Notes under the pieces: model-generated
Database searches by the model: none
Seen by the model: the letters and a program-made list of their open reading frames with translations, nothing else
What the model was told of the DNA's origin: nothing
Made by a program: the position numbers and the translations under genes
Shown here: piece by piece, positions 12,331-22,817 of the stretch
Layout: each line of letters starts with the position of its first letter
Numbering within the stretch: the stretch's first letter is position 1
DNA from: Morella rubra
Taxonomy: Eukaryota > Streptophyta > Magnoliopsida > Fagales > Myricaceae
Length of the DNA stretch: 64,000 nt
Assembly: GCA_003952965.2 (NCBI GenBank)
Contig: CM025850.1
Location: 38,589,584-38,653,583 of the forward strand
Direction: 5' to 3'

Positions 12331-13129
12331 TTTTAGCGTCTTCTCGTATATATAGTTTACTTCTTTGCAATATTTGAAACATCACTATCATATCAAAGCT
12401 ACACCACTTTTGTTTTTTTTGCTGAATATCAAAGCTACACCACTACATGAAATATGACTTTGACGAATTTTTTTTTGTTAATTACTGGAAAAAAAAAATA
12501 TTCCCAAATAAGACCCCAAAGTCTACCCTTTTTTTTTTTTTTTTTTATCAAGAATTTAAAATTCATTCCTAAAATAGGGACGTATAGGAAAGACTTTTAG
12601 GACAAATTTCTCCCTCCATAAAAGAATGATTTTTTTGGGACGGAAAAAATCTTATTCAAAAGAGCGAAACAGACTATGGGATGATTTTGCTTGTTCCAAA
12701 TACGCATTTGAACACCAATAACAGTGTCAGAATATTGCTAACTCAGGACAAAAAAATGTCTCTGTAATGCTTATAACTTCACTGTTCGAAGGCTAATGAA
12801 AAATTAAGCACCAAAATTGTTCCTCAGACAAACCTCAGAGGTCTCTGCTCGCACAAAATACACACACTCAGACAACCCTCCTCCCCAGCCCTTCCTTCAC
12901 TGGTATGAGTGTGGAAGAGAGATAGAGAGAAAAAGGAGGAGGGGGAGGAGATTTGGTTTTCAGAGTCTTGGCCCATGAAGGACCAATAAAGAAGAAAACT
13001 ATATCATGTGTGAACGGCAAGCAATGTTGTACATCAAACATCACTGGATGATGCATTAAGTAGCTAATTCTCATGGGATTTGAATATTTGAACATCAGGT
13101 ACTAGGGTATTGTTTTTCTTTGCATTCTT

Positions 13130-13165
13130 AACCTAACCTAACCTAACCTAACCTAACCTAACCTA
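13130..13165. repeat. CCTAA pentanucleotide microsatellite
   Basis: About seven uninterrupted AACCT units. The matching spots in copies 1 and 3 have only two units, so this is a local expansion. The unit is five bases, not the seven-base CCCTAAA plant telomere repeat. Confidence 0.9.
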
Positions 13166-13389
13166 GACTTGGTTCACCCGTGTGGATTTCGTTGAACGTA
13201 AAGGTTGGTCGTTCTGATGGCTACTGAGAAATTAAGAATGGAGAATAATCTGAACGTCAATGGACCTAGCTACTTGATTTTAAAGCAGTTGCTACTTGCT
13301 ACTAGATAAGGGGATTGTGTGGCTTCTATGTGCATTACGCTTTCAGATAAACTTTGCTGAATACTTGCTAGATAAGTGTCTCTTTCTCT

Positions 13390-13689
13390 CACTAAAAAAA
13401 AAAAAAAAAAACAGATTTTTAGCGGCAGTTGGGGTTTTAGCAGCGTTTTTTTAGCGGTCCGTCGAGATAGGTTTTAGCTGTGGTTTCTACGACCACTAGT
13501 GAAAATGGCAACCTATAGCAGCGGTCATTTAAAAACCCGAATATCTTTTTTGAATTTTTTAGCAGCGTTTTAGAAAACGCTGGTACAAGTCTTTAGAAGT
13601 ATTTTAAAAAATGCCGCTATAGCTCAATTTTGTTCTGCATTTATATATCTATAGCAGCGTTTTGTGAGCACCACTAAAAACCTATGCCA

Positions 13690-13720
<31 letters not shown>

Positions 13721-15126
13721 CAAAAAAACACACTAATTTTTTATACATTTTTTAATTGGTAAGACAAATTTATTTTAATAACCATAATTCATTGGATTTA
13801 AAAGCTTAAAAACAAATAATAAAACAAAATATACTTCATCATTGATTCATAATGTTTTACAACAAACACAAGAATCTCTACAAGTAATCTAAAAAGTAAA
13901 AGTTTATAATAGAAAATAACAATAAGCAAGGACCAACTAAAATATTCAAATACAACACAATAAGCAAGGACTAATTAAAATCTTCCTCCTTTTCCAAGAA
14001 CTCTTTCTGGTGGGTCTACTGGAAGATTTCTCCTACAAGCAAACAACAGAATAAACAGCAGCAATAAATAAAAAATGAAGCTTGATCCAATAAGGCAGTT
14101 GGTATTAGTGCAAGTCTTTCAACCATAATAAGGACAAAGGGAAATTAGGACAATGGAAAAGACGTACAGATTTCAATTTCATGGAAGGAACATCAACCCC
14201 GCTGCTCACTTCCCTACCAAACTCCCGATCCTTGGAAAACTCCCTGCTTGACATAGAGATATTAAACCAGTTAAGCACATAACAAACCTTCAGATTTGCG
14301 GTAAAAATGAAAAGCAAGAATTTCTATACAATACAAGCAAAAGAAGAAGAATAACGAAGATAGCTAAGAGGAACGATAACCCAACAATTACAATCACAGA
14401 AACAGTTCAATAGCATAAACTATAATCCTAAAAAGTGATAGTATAACTGCAATGAAATTGATGTCTGAGGAAGCCGTCACAAAGAAACTATCAAAACCTG
14501 TCTTAAAACCGTACCCCACAAAGAAAAACTTAAAATGCATCAAAAAGCCTAAATTTCCACCTCAAAGACCCCATATACATGTCTAGTACCAATAATTTAT
14601 CACATGAATGAAAGAAATTACAAGGCAAAAAAAAAAAAAAAGGCTTACGCTTACAGGGTAATATCTATACCTATTTACTAAATGGTTAAAAATCAGACTT
14701 ACATAAAACGGAAATACCAAAATTTGCCTTCCTACCTCAGCAACTAAAACAGACTCAACTGCAATAAGGACCACTTCGCAACCACTACCACTTAAGCTAG
14801 CACACCCAATATGAAGAAACAGAGCTCTTTCCAGGATTAGATTATATTTTCAATAATATTTTAGTAACAATCAGTCCAAACGAAATTTTAAGAAAAAAGT
14901 AAATACATCAAAATCTATGAAGTCAATGCAAGCAATTACGACAAAACAATAAGAAATGTAACATTTTTATACACAACCCATAAGTCTTCACCTGAAAAAT
15001 TTTTCTGCAAAAATGCTGTTAGAAGATGTCGTTAGAGGCGTTCACGCGACCGCCGCTATAAGTGAATTTTTGGTTTTTTAGCCGCGTTATTAGCTACCGC
15101 CCCTAAATACCAATTTTCTTGTAATG
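13390..15126. mobile_element. Non-autonomous CACTA transposon
   Basis: Starts CACTAAAAAAA and ends TTTTCTTGTAATG, the right end having one change from TAGTG. It is flanked by TCT on both sides (13387-13389 and 15127-15129), the 3-bp duplication expected for CACTA (En/Spm) elements. Subterminal regions carry many copies of TAGCAGCGTTTT and its variants in both orientations (13420-13680 and 15050-15110). Spacer copies 1 and 3 have the uninterrupted site. The interior at about 13735-13995 closely matches 45265-45515. No transposase domain is recognisable, so movement would depend on proteins from another element. It also contains a T29 run at 13692-13720. Confidence 0.88.
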
Positions 15127-15583
15127 TCTGTTTCTTTCTTTTCGTGGCGTTTCCATCATTGACTTGTGCCCTTCTGTATTACCGTTCATTTCCTCGCTTC
15201 TGGCGTAGTCCTTAATTTTGACATGACGTCAGCCTGTTCCTCTAAGCACGTTTTCTGCCGGTCCTCTGTCTGGCTTTCAAGTCCGACGTTTTTATCCCTT
15301 TTTGTTTATTTTTTAAAAAATTGTACCCTATCCTCTTCTCAAGTTCTCATCATACGAGTAAAATGGCCTCCAACCCCAATTCAGCGCGCATGTACAGCCC
15401 ACCTCAGCCCAATATATATCGACTAGAGTCACTAGACCATGAATATATAGAACCTCGCTCGTATTATCAGCTAATGATCTCCTCCAGGCCTTGTTTGTTT
15501 CGGCTCTGACCCTTATTTCTAGATTTTTTTATTTCCCATTTTTCTATCATTGTAATATACGATTGGGTCTATGAGTACATGAC

Positions 15584-15640
15584 CGTGTTTGAACCAGCTT
15601 AAGACTCTGACGAAGACTCTAAAGAAATCCGGACAGGTTG
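15584..15640 (-). pseudogene. Relic of a SAUR 5' end
   Basis: The plus-strand sequence GACTCTGACGAAG and its surroundings align with the region just upstream of the SAUR A and C start codons (GAGACTCTGACAAAG at about 9957-9971), followed by a similar AAGGAA(C)CC.GAC stretch. The SAUR coding part is missing at this place. I infer that a SAUR copy was lost or displaced here, leaving only its leader. Confidence 0.5.
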
Positions 15641-16807
15641 TTTGGCCCAAAAAAGAGATGAGAGGAGAAAAGAGAGGAAAGGAGTGGTGGAACCTTCATT
15701 AGTGTGTGTTCTATATGCCTAAACTATGAGAACGAGTCGACAGGCTCGTGGCAAAGCTGGGATTGAATTTTGCCGAAGGTGCCATGCAATGATCGGGAAG
15801 GAGATGATCAAGGGAAACCATTAGTCTCTTGTTTTTGGATGTTTGGTTTGCTTTGTTCTGTTGTAACTGTGAGCATTCTTCTTTTGAATCTCATTTGGGT
15901 TTGGACACTAATTAAGGAGAAAACGCCTCTCTGATGTATGTATCAGCCCAGTGGACCTTCAAAAAACTTCCAAATTCTATAACTATGGGCGAAGCCCATT
16001 CAGATAAAAATACAAAAACCAGATCCCAAGCATGGTCTACGCACTAGGCAGCCAGACTTTGGGCTGTCGCCACAACGCAAAAGGAGACCCAAATAACCAC
16101 AAAGACCAAGGAAATATTTTAGGGTTAATTACCTATTTGGTACTTGAGTTTTAATCCATTTTAACAAATAGTTTTTGGATTTTCAAATTGACCATATAGA
16201 GTTTCTTAGGTTTATAATTTTTGTCAAGCAAGTGCTGTTAAATTTTCATCCACAAAGTTAAAGGGTTTATACTTCAACTTTAATCATAAGTTGACACATG
16301 TCACCAAAAATTTTATAGTGGTTTGAATATTTAAGTAGATTTGAATTTTATTGAGGTTTGTTAAAAGTTGGTGCAAAATTTTGAAGATATTTGATGATAG
16401 ATTGATTTTTATTAGAGTTTGTAAAAAGGTGTACTTAGAGAGAGATAATATATTGAATTTTTTGAGATTTTGGAAGTTTGTTGTGAATTTTTTGTGTTCA
16501 AAAAATTAAGCCAAAAAGGTGAATTTTTTTAGTGGCTGAACATTATTAGATTATGTTACTTGGAATTTTCTTAATGTTTAATTTTTTTCTTAATTTTAAA
16601 CTATTTTTATATTAAAAATAATTTGAATAATTTTTTCTGTTTTTTTTATTCGGCTGATGGGTATATTGTTACTTAACTTGGAACACCAAAACGACTGACC
16701 GAAGCAAAGAACAGAATTCTAATTTCTAAGTTACCGAATCGAAAAAAATAATTATAGAACAAATTTCGAAAGGGTTTCTGAACCGAAAAAAAAAATGGCG
16801 AAGCAGA

Positions 16808-17135
16808 TCAACGTGCAGAACTTCGATAAGACGCCATGGCCACGCTGAGTAACTGCTCGAAGACCTCCGTACTGCATGTGAGCACGATTGGTCCGCCGAT
16901 GTTAATGTCCATCTCGATGGGCTGACTGGACGAAGAGTTCTTGGAACGACGGGAGCGAGAGGTATTTCAATGGAACTTCGTACCCGATCTTCTCCTCTTC
17001 GCCCACGTATATCGGTACATGACCTTTGTGAACTCGAACGGGTCTCGCTTTCTCTACCTTCACGAGCTGTTTGTAAGGAGTCTTGGGATTGCTTCGGTTG
17101 AAGTACTTCATCAGCCTCTTCATGAGATATTGCAT
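16808..17135 (-). pseudogene. SAUR family gene with a frameshift (copy B)
   Basis: The minus strand opens with MQYLMKRLMKYFNRSNPK, parallel to copies A and C, and continues through the SAUR core (KGHVPIYVGEEEK, then YEVPLKYLSLPSFQELFVQS). At about 16922 the frame is lost relative to the family: two bases appear to be missing, and the open frame ends 10 codons later at 16902, giving 77 residues. The rest of the domain (GPIVLTCSTEVFEQLL) continues in another frame to a stop at 16808. It is more diverged than A is from C, so it is probably an older copy. Either it is a decaying gene, or a shortened protein without the C-terminal part of the domain, or the indel is an assembly error. Host gene, not a transposon. 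Confidence 0.85.
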
Positions 17136-17280
17136 CGTTGTTTGAACCTCGAGATCACTGTGATCACAAAAGTTTGCAGGAACCCAAAAGAGAGAGCCCG
17201 AGAGAGAGAGAGTGAGAGAGCGCGTGCGGGAGAGATGGATTAATGGGATACGCAGAGTTATGAATTATGAGTATTGGCTT

Positions 17281-17293
17281 CTTAAATATATAG
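17281..17293 (-). promoter_or_regulatory. TATA-like element of SAUR copy B
   Basis: Complement reads CTATATATTTAAG followed by AAGCC, the same position and context as in copies A and C, about 145 bp upstream of the start codon. The promoter core is kept although the coding frame is broken. Confidence 0.55.
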
Positions 17294-17299
17294 AAAAAT

Positions 17300-18670
17300 C
17301 TAGGCGGTCTACGTAGAATGTAATTTGCCACAAAACCACTCCCAAAAGATTTCAGTTACGCGGCCAATCAACAATTTCCATGGGGAAATCCGTCAATGGA
17401 TAAAGCCGATATTATGAATTAAGATCTGATTTTTACACTTGAGCATGCAGAACAACGAAAAATAATAAGAAACCTAATCCTATTATAACACTTCCCATAT
17501 ATGACGTGGCAACAATAACCTAATCCACTTCGACGTATCACTACTCCGTCCCATGTAAATACAAATGTATTATACGTACGCCAACGCAGTTCATATATCC
17601 TATATATGCATGAGCTCCTTTGGGGATTTTACGTACTCATCCAAGTTGGCGAGTTTCTATCTCTTGGATTTTATTTGTTTGTTCAAGATGCGTTGGGTCG
17701 ATGAAAAACTTTGGGGCGTTGGCAAAGCCACAGTTAAAGGTAGCAAATGCCTCACTGCATCAAGAAAAATATCAACGAAACCCTGATGCAACCTGGATTG
17801 TCTTAGACCCGGCGCATATGGTCGGAATTCGGAAAAGGTGGAATTCCAGGTTCCAACCCCTTTTGGATCAAATACAAACTGACCCGACCCTTGGAGAGTT
17901 ACAAAGCTGAGGCGATATCGACCTCCTCGTGTGGATTGTCAACTTAGAAGGCCCTACTATGCCAGCAGGCCCAATTCGATTGGGTTCTTTTGGATCGGGA
18001 TTTCTTTTATTTAATTTGTAAGCCATTGGAGTTGGATGAGCCTTGAATGCAGGGTGAGCTCGTTCACTTCAAGTGAATTGCCGGTCTCTTTCCTCACTCT
18101 TCTGTTAGCTCTCCGAATATCGATTGATCACGTATTCATGAACCCCTAGAGGGAAAGGATAACTTGTATATTTTGCTTACAAGTGGATATGCAAGAAGAG
18201 AGTATATTTTAAAAGATTGTGTGTTTATGATATATATATTAAAGATAATATCATAATCAATCTATGAGATTTTAATACGATATTATCACAATATCGGATA
18301 TTCTGTTTTAATATGAGATATTGTCAAAAATCTTAACGATTTAAATTTAAATATAAAAATATTTCTCACTTTACTTTGTATCTTTTCTATAAATAGAAAC
18401 TTTAGTTTGTAATCTGTATAGATTTATAATACAAAATACAATCATAGAATGATTGATTATGATATTATCTCTAATAATGTGAAGGTACATATATAAATGG
18501 GAAAAATTTTATTTTGTACCCTTAAACTATATACATGCAATCAACGTCTCTTTGAGGTATGAATTATCAAGTTCATCACATCGAATCCTCTTCTATCATA
18601 ATTCATCAAAGTGGGATGCCTTAGTACTAACGTTTCCTCCCACCAAAAATGCAAAAGTAGTTGAATGCTT
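17300..18670. other. Intergenic region, no recognised gene
   Basis: Short overlapping open frames at 17565-17910 show no domain that I recognise, and the coding signal is weak. The rest is AT-rich, with ATATCATAATCAATC-like repeats near 18240-18480. A stretch starting near 18505 (TTTTGTACCCTTAAACTAT) resembles one end of a Mutator-type MITE, but I find no partner end. Confidence 0.4.
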
Positions 18671-19527
18671 CATTCTTTTGTTGTATTAATTTATACTTTT
18701 GGTCAACAATAAGCAGGATTCTCCAAAACCCTGGCCCGCGTGGACCCAGCTTAAATAATTAACGAGTCAACACTACACGATCAATCTACGTCATTACAGG
18801 CACAAATTAGCAAACTATTGGCTCTTTTAAAACTATAGAATAACGTTTACAAGAAATAAAGAAGGACCCACACTATTACACCCTTTCAACTTCACGTCAC
18901 CTATACAACACAACACAGTATTCCCTCTTTTCTTCTCTTACTACTTTTCACACTTTCATTCTTTTGTTATATTAATTTATACTTTTGGTCAACAATAAGC
19001 AGGATTCTCCAAAACCCTGGCCCGCGTGGACCCAGCCTAAATAATTAACGAGTCAACACTACACGATCAATCTACATCATTACAGGCACAAATTAGCAAA
19101 CTACTATCTCTTTTATAACTATAGAATAACGTTTACAAGAAATAAAGAGGGACCACACTCTTACACCCTTTCAACTTCACGTCACTTATACAACACAACA
19201 CACTTTTCCCTCTTTCCTTCTCTTACTACTTTTCACACTTTCATTCTTGTGTTATATTAATTTATACTTTTGGTCAACAATGAGCAGGATTCTCCAAAAA
19301 CCTGGCCCGCGTGGACCCAACTTAAATAATTAACGAGTCAACACTGCACGATCAATCTACATCATTACAAGCACAAATTAGCAAACTACTGTCTCTTTTA
19401 TAACTATAGAATAACGTTTACAAAAAATAAAGAGGGACCACACTCTTACACCCTTTCAACTTCACGTCACTTATACAACACAACACAGTTTTCCCTCTTT
19501 TCTTCTCTTACTACTTTTCACACTTTC
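18671..19527. repeat. Three-unit tandem repeat, about 286 bp per unit
   Basis: Units start near 18671, 18957 and 19242 (each CATTCTT(T/G)TGTT) and are roughly 95% identical by eye. Each contains TTTTGGTCAACAAT, a GC-rich GGCCCGCGTGGACCCA, AACGAGTCAACAC, and near the end CTTCACGTCAC and a CT-rich tract ending in CACACTTTC. The TTGAC cores (W-box type) and the ACGT core are known plant transcription-factor site cores. There is no open reading frame. It could be an amplified promoter segment or simply a satellite seed. Confidence 0.9.
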
Positions 19528-19589
19528 TTTTCACTTCACTTTTCTACACTACTATACTCAAGCTACTGACATCTTATTTATAAGAGACG

Positions 19590-19837
19590 GACATGTTCGT
19601 TTTTGTAAAATTTTAAGAATTCTAGCATGGTATGAATATTTTAAAATTTTTAATATGTGTGAATATTTAGGTGATGTTAGAGTTTATTAGCATGATGTAG
19701 AAGTTTGTTGAGTTGTATTGATGTTTATAAAAAAAGTAATGTTGAGTTGTATTAGTCTACGTGTAGTAGTAATGTTGAGATTATAAGTTTAAAAAGTTGT
19801 ATTTAAATTTTAAAATTTTCATCCAAACGAACATGCT
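19590..19837. mobile_element. MITE, GTTCGTTT terminal-repeat family
   Basis: Short AT-rich element with inverted ends: ACATGTTCGTTTT at the left and AAACGAACATGC at the right. Related ends recur at 36815-37208 and, in part, 41350-41672, showing a dispersed family. It has no coding capacity, and the superfamily is not certain. Confidence 0.65.
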
Positions 19838-21141
19838 TAGTCGGCTATAGAGTAAATTTTGTCCACTTATTAAGTTGGCAAGTGTAAATTCTTGGTCCTA
19901 GTGAATTTTGCCATTATCTCATTTTTGCCAAAAGTCTAGATTTTTCTTGACTTGCCGTGTTTATTCTAAATAAGTGATAACGTTAGCAACTTACTTCTTT
20001 TTGCTTCTACCTCAGAGAAATTGATCAGTTAGTCTACTATATATAAAGAAGAAATAATACTTGATCGTGTCAAGTCAACCGGCCGGAAATTCTTGTACAA
20101 AGAGCGTCAATTTTTCATATTTAAATTAGTAACTGAAGAACTTAAATATTTTAGGGGCTAGCCTATAAAACAAGTCGTTTTTGTGATCTTAGGGGATATT
20201 TTAGGGGAAGCATATAAATTATTTCTCACTTTTTTCGCCTCAGTTTCACTAAATTAGATGGAGATTATGATCTATCTATTCTTCCTATGTTTAATTTTCT
20301 TAGGAGAAAATATTGCAAAGTCAGTAATTGGAACTCCCAAGGGTCTGGGATTGATGATCACAATTTAGCGAGTGAAATTGAAACGCCGAAGGGACGTCTA
20401 GACGCGTACGTACAGTGGTTTTTGCTAGAGTCGGTGCCCCTTCCGCCTTGGGAGCTTCGAGTTTTTAGAGATCCGGTTGTGTTTTGGAGAGACGCCTTAC
20501 CGGCTGCTACCAAAGGGGCCTTGAAAGTTTCAAGTCAAATATTTGCCGCCCCCCACCAAGATAAAAGCTTTGGACCGTTGTCTCTGGGCTGCTGTCTTTG
20601 CATGTCTGCGTCTGCTTAGATAATCCGACTGTAGTGGCTCGTCTAATTGTGGCTACTTTCGAGATGAGTGACGTGTGCCATAATTTCAAATGTCACGGGC
20701 GATTCGCTTGGCACAAGGCAGCCGGATATTTTTGGGAAACCGAGAACATCAAGAACATGACGGTAGTTTATGTTTTGTTTTCCCCCGCAATTATTTGTAG
20801 TGTATGTTTAATAGCATGCAACTGGGCTTCTTTTTAAGGAAAATTTCAATATATGTATATATATTTGTAATGTTTAGAGTATGCTTAATGAGAATAGCAA
20901 TTAAGATAATTAGTTATAATATATTTTTCTAAGCCCTCTATCATGTCTACTTAATTGTGTTCTCTGCTTCAACTCAGTATTTTATTTTTTAAAATTTCTG
21001 CGCCACACAAATTTAACATAATTGTTCGAACGGTCTCTATAGTTTCACTTGATGGCAATACATTGATGTGGACTTGGAGAGGGGAGAAAAAGGGTAGGGA
21101 AGCGATCTGGGCAAGGCTCTCGTCGAAGGTTTTTTTTTTTT
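19838..21141. other. Intergenic region with unrecognised open frames
   Basis: Open frames at 20287-20619 (110 residues) and 20598-20837 overlap slightly in different frames and have no motif that I recognise. The first has a moderately coding-like composition (for example LESVPLPPWELRVFRDPVVF), so it might be an exon remnant, but nothing supports a named function. Confidence 0.35.
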
Positions 21142-21627
21142 GAGGTAATATCATAGTTCGCCCCCTAATTATGAGTCAATTTTAATCTCTTCCTATAATT
21201 ATGAAAACGACGATTTATGTTTTCTAACTTTCAAAAATCATTAATGTATGCCCTTCGTTCAAATCAGTCGTTAAGTCAGACAGAAACACATGTAAAATGA
21301 CCGAAATGTCCCTCAAAGACAAAATTACTAAAAACATTAAAAAATTCATTAAAAAATGTAATATTTTTTAAATAAGATTATTGAAACTCTATTTTATATA
21401 TATGTTTAAAATTTATTTATAGAATATGTATTTATTTTTTAAAATTATCTTGGAAGGGTATTTCAGTCATTTTACATGTATTTTCATCTGACTTAATAGT
21501 TGATTTAGACAGAGAGACGTTCATTGATGATTTTTGAAAGTTAAAGGACATAAATCACTATTTTTATAATTACAAAAATGAATTTGAAATTAATCTATAA
21601 TTAGAGGTAAATAATGACATTAACCCT
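21142..21627. mobile_element. Mutator-type MITE with long inverted repeats
   Basis: 486 bp with inverted repeats of well over 100 bp: the left end GAGGTAATATCAT mirrors ATGACATTAACCC at the right, and internal parts mirror too (CATGTAAAATGACCGAAAT against ATTTCAGTCATTTTACATG). It is flanked by T runs on both sides, consistent with insertion into a T tract. No coding region. Confidence 0.8.
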
Positions 21628-22120
21628 TTTTTTTGGGATGCTCATGTGTAACTTTTAAAATAATGTGGCAGGACACCTGCCACGTCTTAGGTGAGCTGGA
21701 TCGCTTGTCAAGGCCACAGTGAATACGAGTGACCACTCTATTTTGGAAATGGGTCCAGGTCCTGGTTTAAGGTCCTGGTCCTGATTTTGGTTTTAAAGTT
21801 GAACCCTCGCCCACGAAAAGTAGAACCCTCTCCCCCATAGCCTGCCAACACATTCACCTACCTACTGCACTTTAACACAAACTTTTACGCCCTCTCTCTC
21901 CTAGTGTCTCTTTTTTTTTGCCCTTTGCCTCATCGAGTACCCCCGCAAGTTCATCGTTCACCGATGTTCCTTCGAAATCTGCAATCTGCAATCTGCCTTG
22001 CCTCATTTTGGATCAATCTTAATCTGTGCACCTATGTTTGATATGTTTCCACAACCTGTTTGATATCTTATGCTCTCTCTCTCTCTCTCTCCTTCTGGCT
22101 GCTTGTTTCGTTGGTTCTAG

Positions 22121-22267
22121 GCAAAAGTGCGATATGGCTGGCAGAAGGTAATGTACGAGAAACACCAGAGGAAGGCCAAGTCCTCCGATGTTGTCACTAA
22201 TGCAAGCAAACTCATCCCCAACGGAACTGTGAACGGTGCCGTCTACGGAATTGTGAACGATTGCTGA
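22121..22267 (+). CDS. Exon-like open frame of an unidentified gene
   Basis: A 48-codon frame begins directly after a strong splice acceptor, a long CT tract ending TTGGTTCTAG, and ends with a TGA. The peptide (AKVRYGWQKVMYEKHQRKAK at its start, LIPNGTVNGAVYGIVNDC at its end) has normal amino-acid composition and codon use, unlike the surrounding intergenic frames. The sequence before it at about 21890-22060 is pyrimidine-rich like a plant 5' leader. I cannot identify the family. It may be the last exon of a small gene or a gene fragment left by a duplication, since no upstream coding exon is seen. Confidence 0.4.
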   Translation, partial: AKVRYGWQKVMYEKHQRKAKSSDVVTNASKLIPNGTVNGAVYGIVNDC

Positions 22268-22652
22268 TTATTCTTCATCTTAAACTCAAATTATCCTTAA
22301 ATCTCTTCGGAAAACCTAGAACACTACCCTGGGTTTCGCAAAAGTAGTATGCGACAAACAAAAGTTGTAAACAGGTAAAGCAAAGCAGAGTAACAAAAAC
22401 AAAGAGAGAGAAAGAAAGAGGAAGTTCTTTTGTGTGAGAGATGAAACAGGTGGGCGTGGAAGAGTTAAATAAAGCGAGCAATTGGACTAAGGAAATGGGA
22501 AATTTGGAGGAAAGAGGAGTAGTAGTGAGGATAGCATGTGAATTTGTTAAAGGAGAAGTTCAAAAAATGGAGGAATTAATAATAAATTCAGTAGTTACAA
22601 ATTTGGGGAAAAAAAAAAGATTTTGATTTTTAGTTGAGCGAATACGAGAGTA

Positions 22653-22817
22653 ATGACAGCAGAGGACAAAGATGCAGATGGCGTGGTGGAGAATGAGAAG
22701 GCTGAGGATGCCAAGAAAGCCAAGAAGCCAAAGGTTACAATCTTTGAAGCCGCCTTTAAGATCGACGCAGACTATCTCTCAACTTTTCTCACAGATATAT
22801 CGGTGGATTCTTCATAA
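22653..22817 (+). CDS. Small open frame, 54 residues, unidentified
   Basis: Starts with ATG and encodes an acidic then lysine-rich N-terminus (MTAEDKDADG, later AKKAKKPK) followed by VTIFEAAFKIDADYLSTFLT. The biased, coding-like composition and the A/G-rich start suggest a real first exon or exon fragment. It lies 385 bp after the exon-like frame at 22121-22267, but nothing connects them. The TAA may simply be read-through into an intron. I do not recognise the protein. Confidence 0.4.
   Translation: MTAEDKDADGVVENEKAEDAKKAKKPKVTIFEAAFKIDADYLSTFLTDISVDSS

Larger units (their letters stand above)
12331..16106. repeat. SAUR-cluster spacer, duplicated block, copy 2
   Basis: Diverged copy of the spacer seen at 1-4934 and 38790-42280, sharing TTTTAGCGTCTTC, the CCTAA tract, TGTGCATTACGCTTTCAGA, and near the end AACTTC.AATTCTATAACTATGGGC. 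It is interrupted by the CACTA element at 13390-15126. A SAUR 5' relic lies inside it at about 15584. Confidence 0.75.

Noticed and set aside
13130-13165. Interstitial telomere repeat
   Set aside because: The unit is CCTAA (five bases), not CCCTAAA; the shorter ancestor is present in the other spacer copies.
16122-16560. Second Mutator-type MITE starting AGGGTTAATTACC
   Set aside because: Only one end is recognisable; I could not find the matching inverted end.
20287-20619. 110-codon plus-strand frame as a protein-coding gene
   Set aside because: No recognisable motif, no promoter or splice context that I can defend. Kept only as an unrecognised open frame within an intergenic entry.
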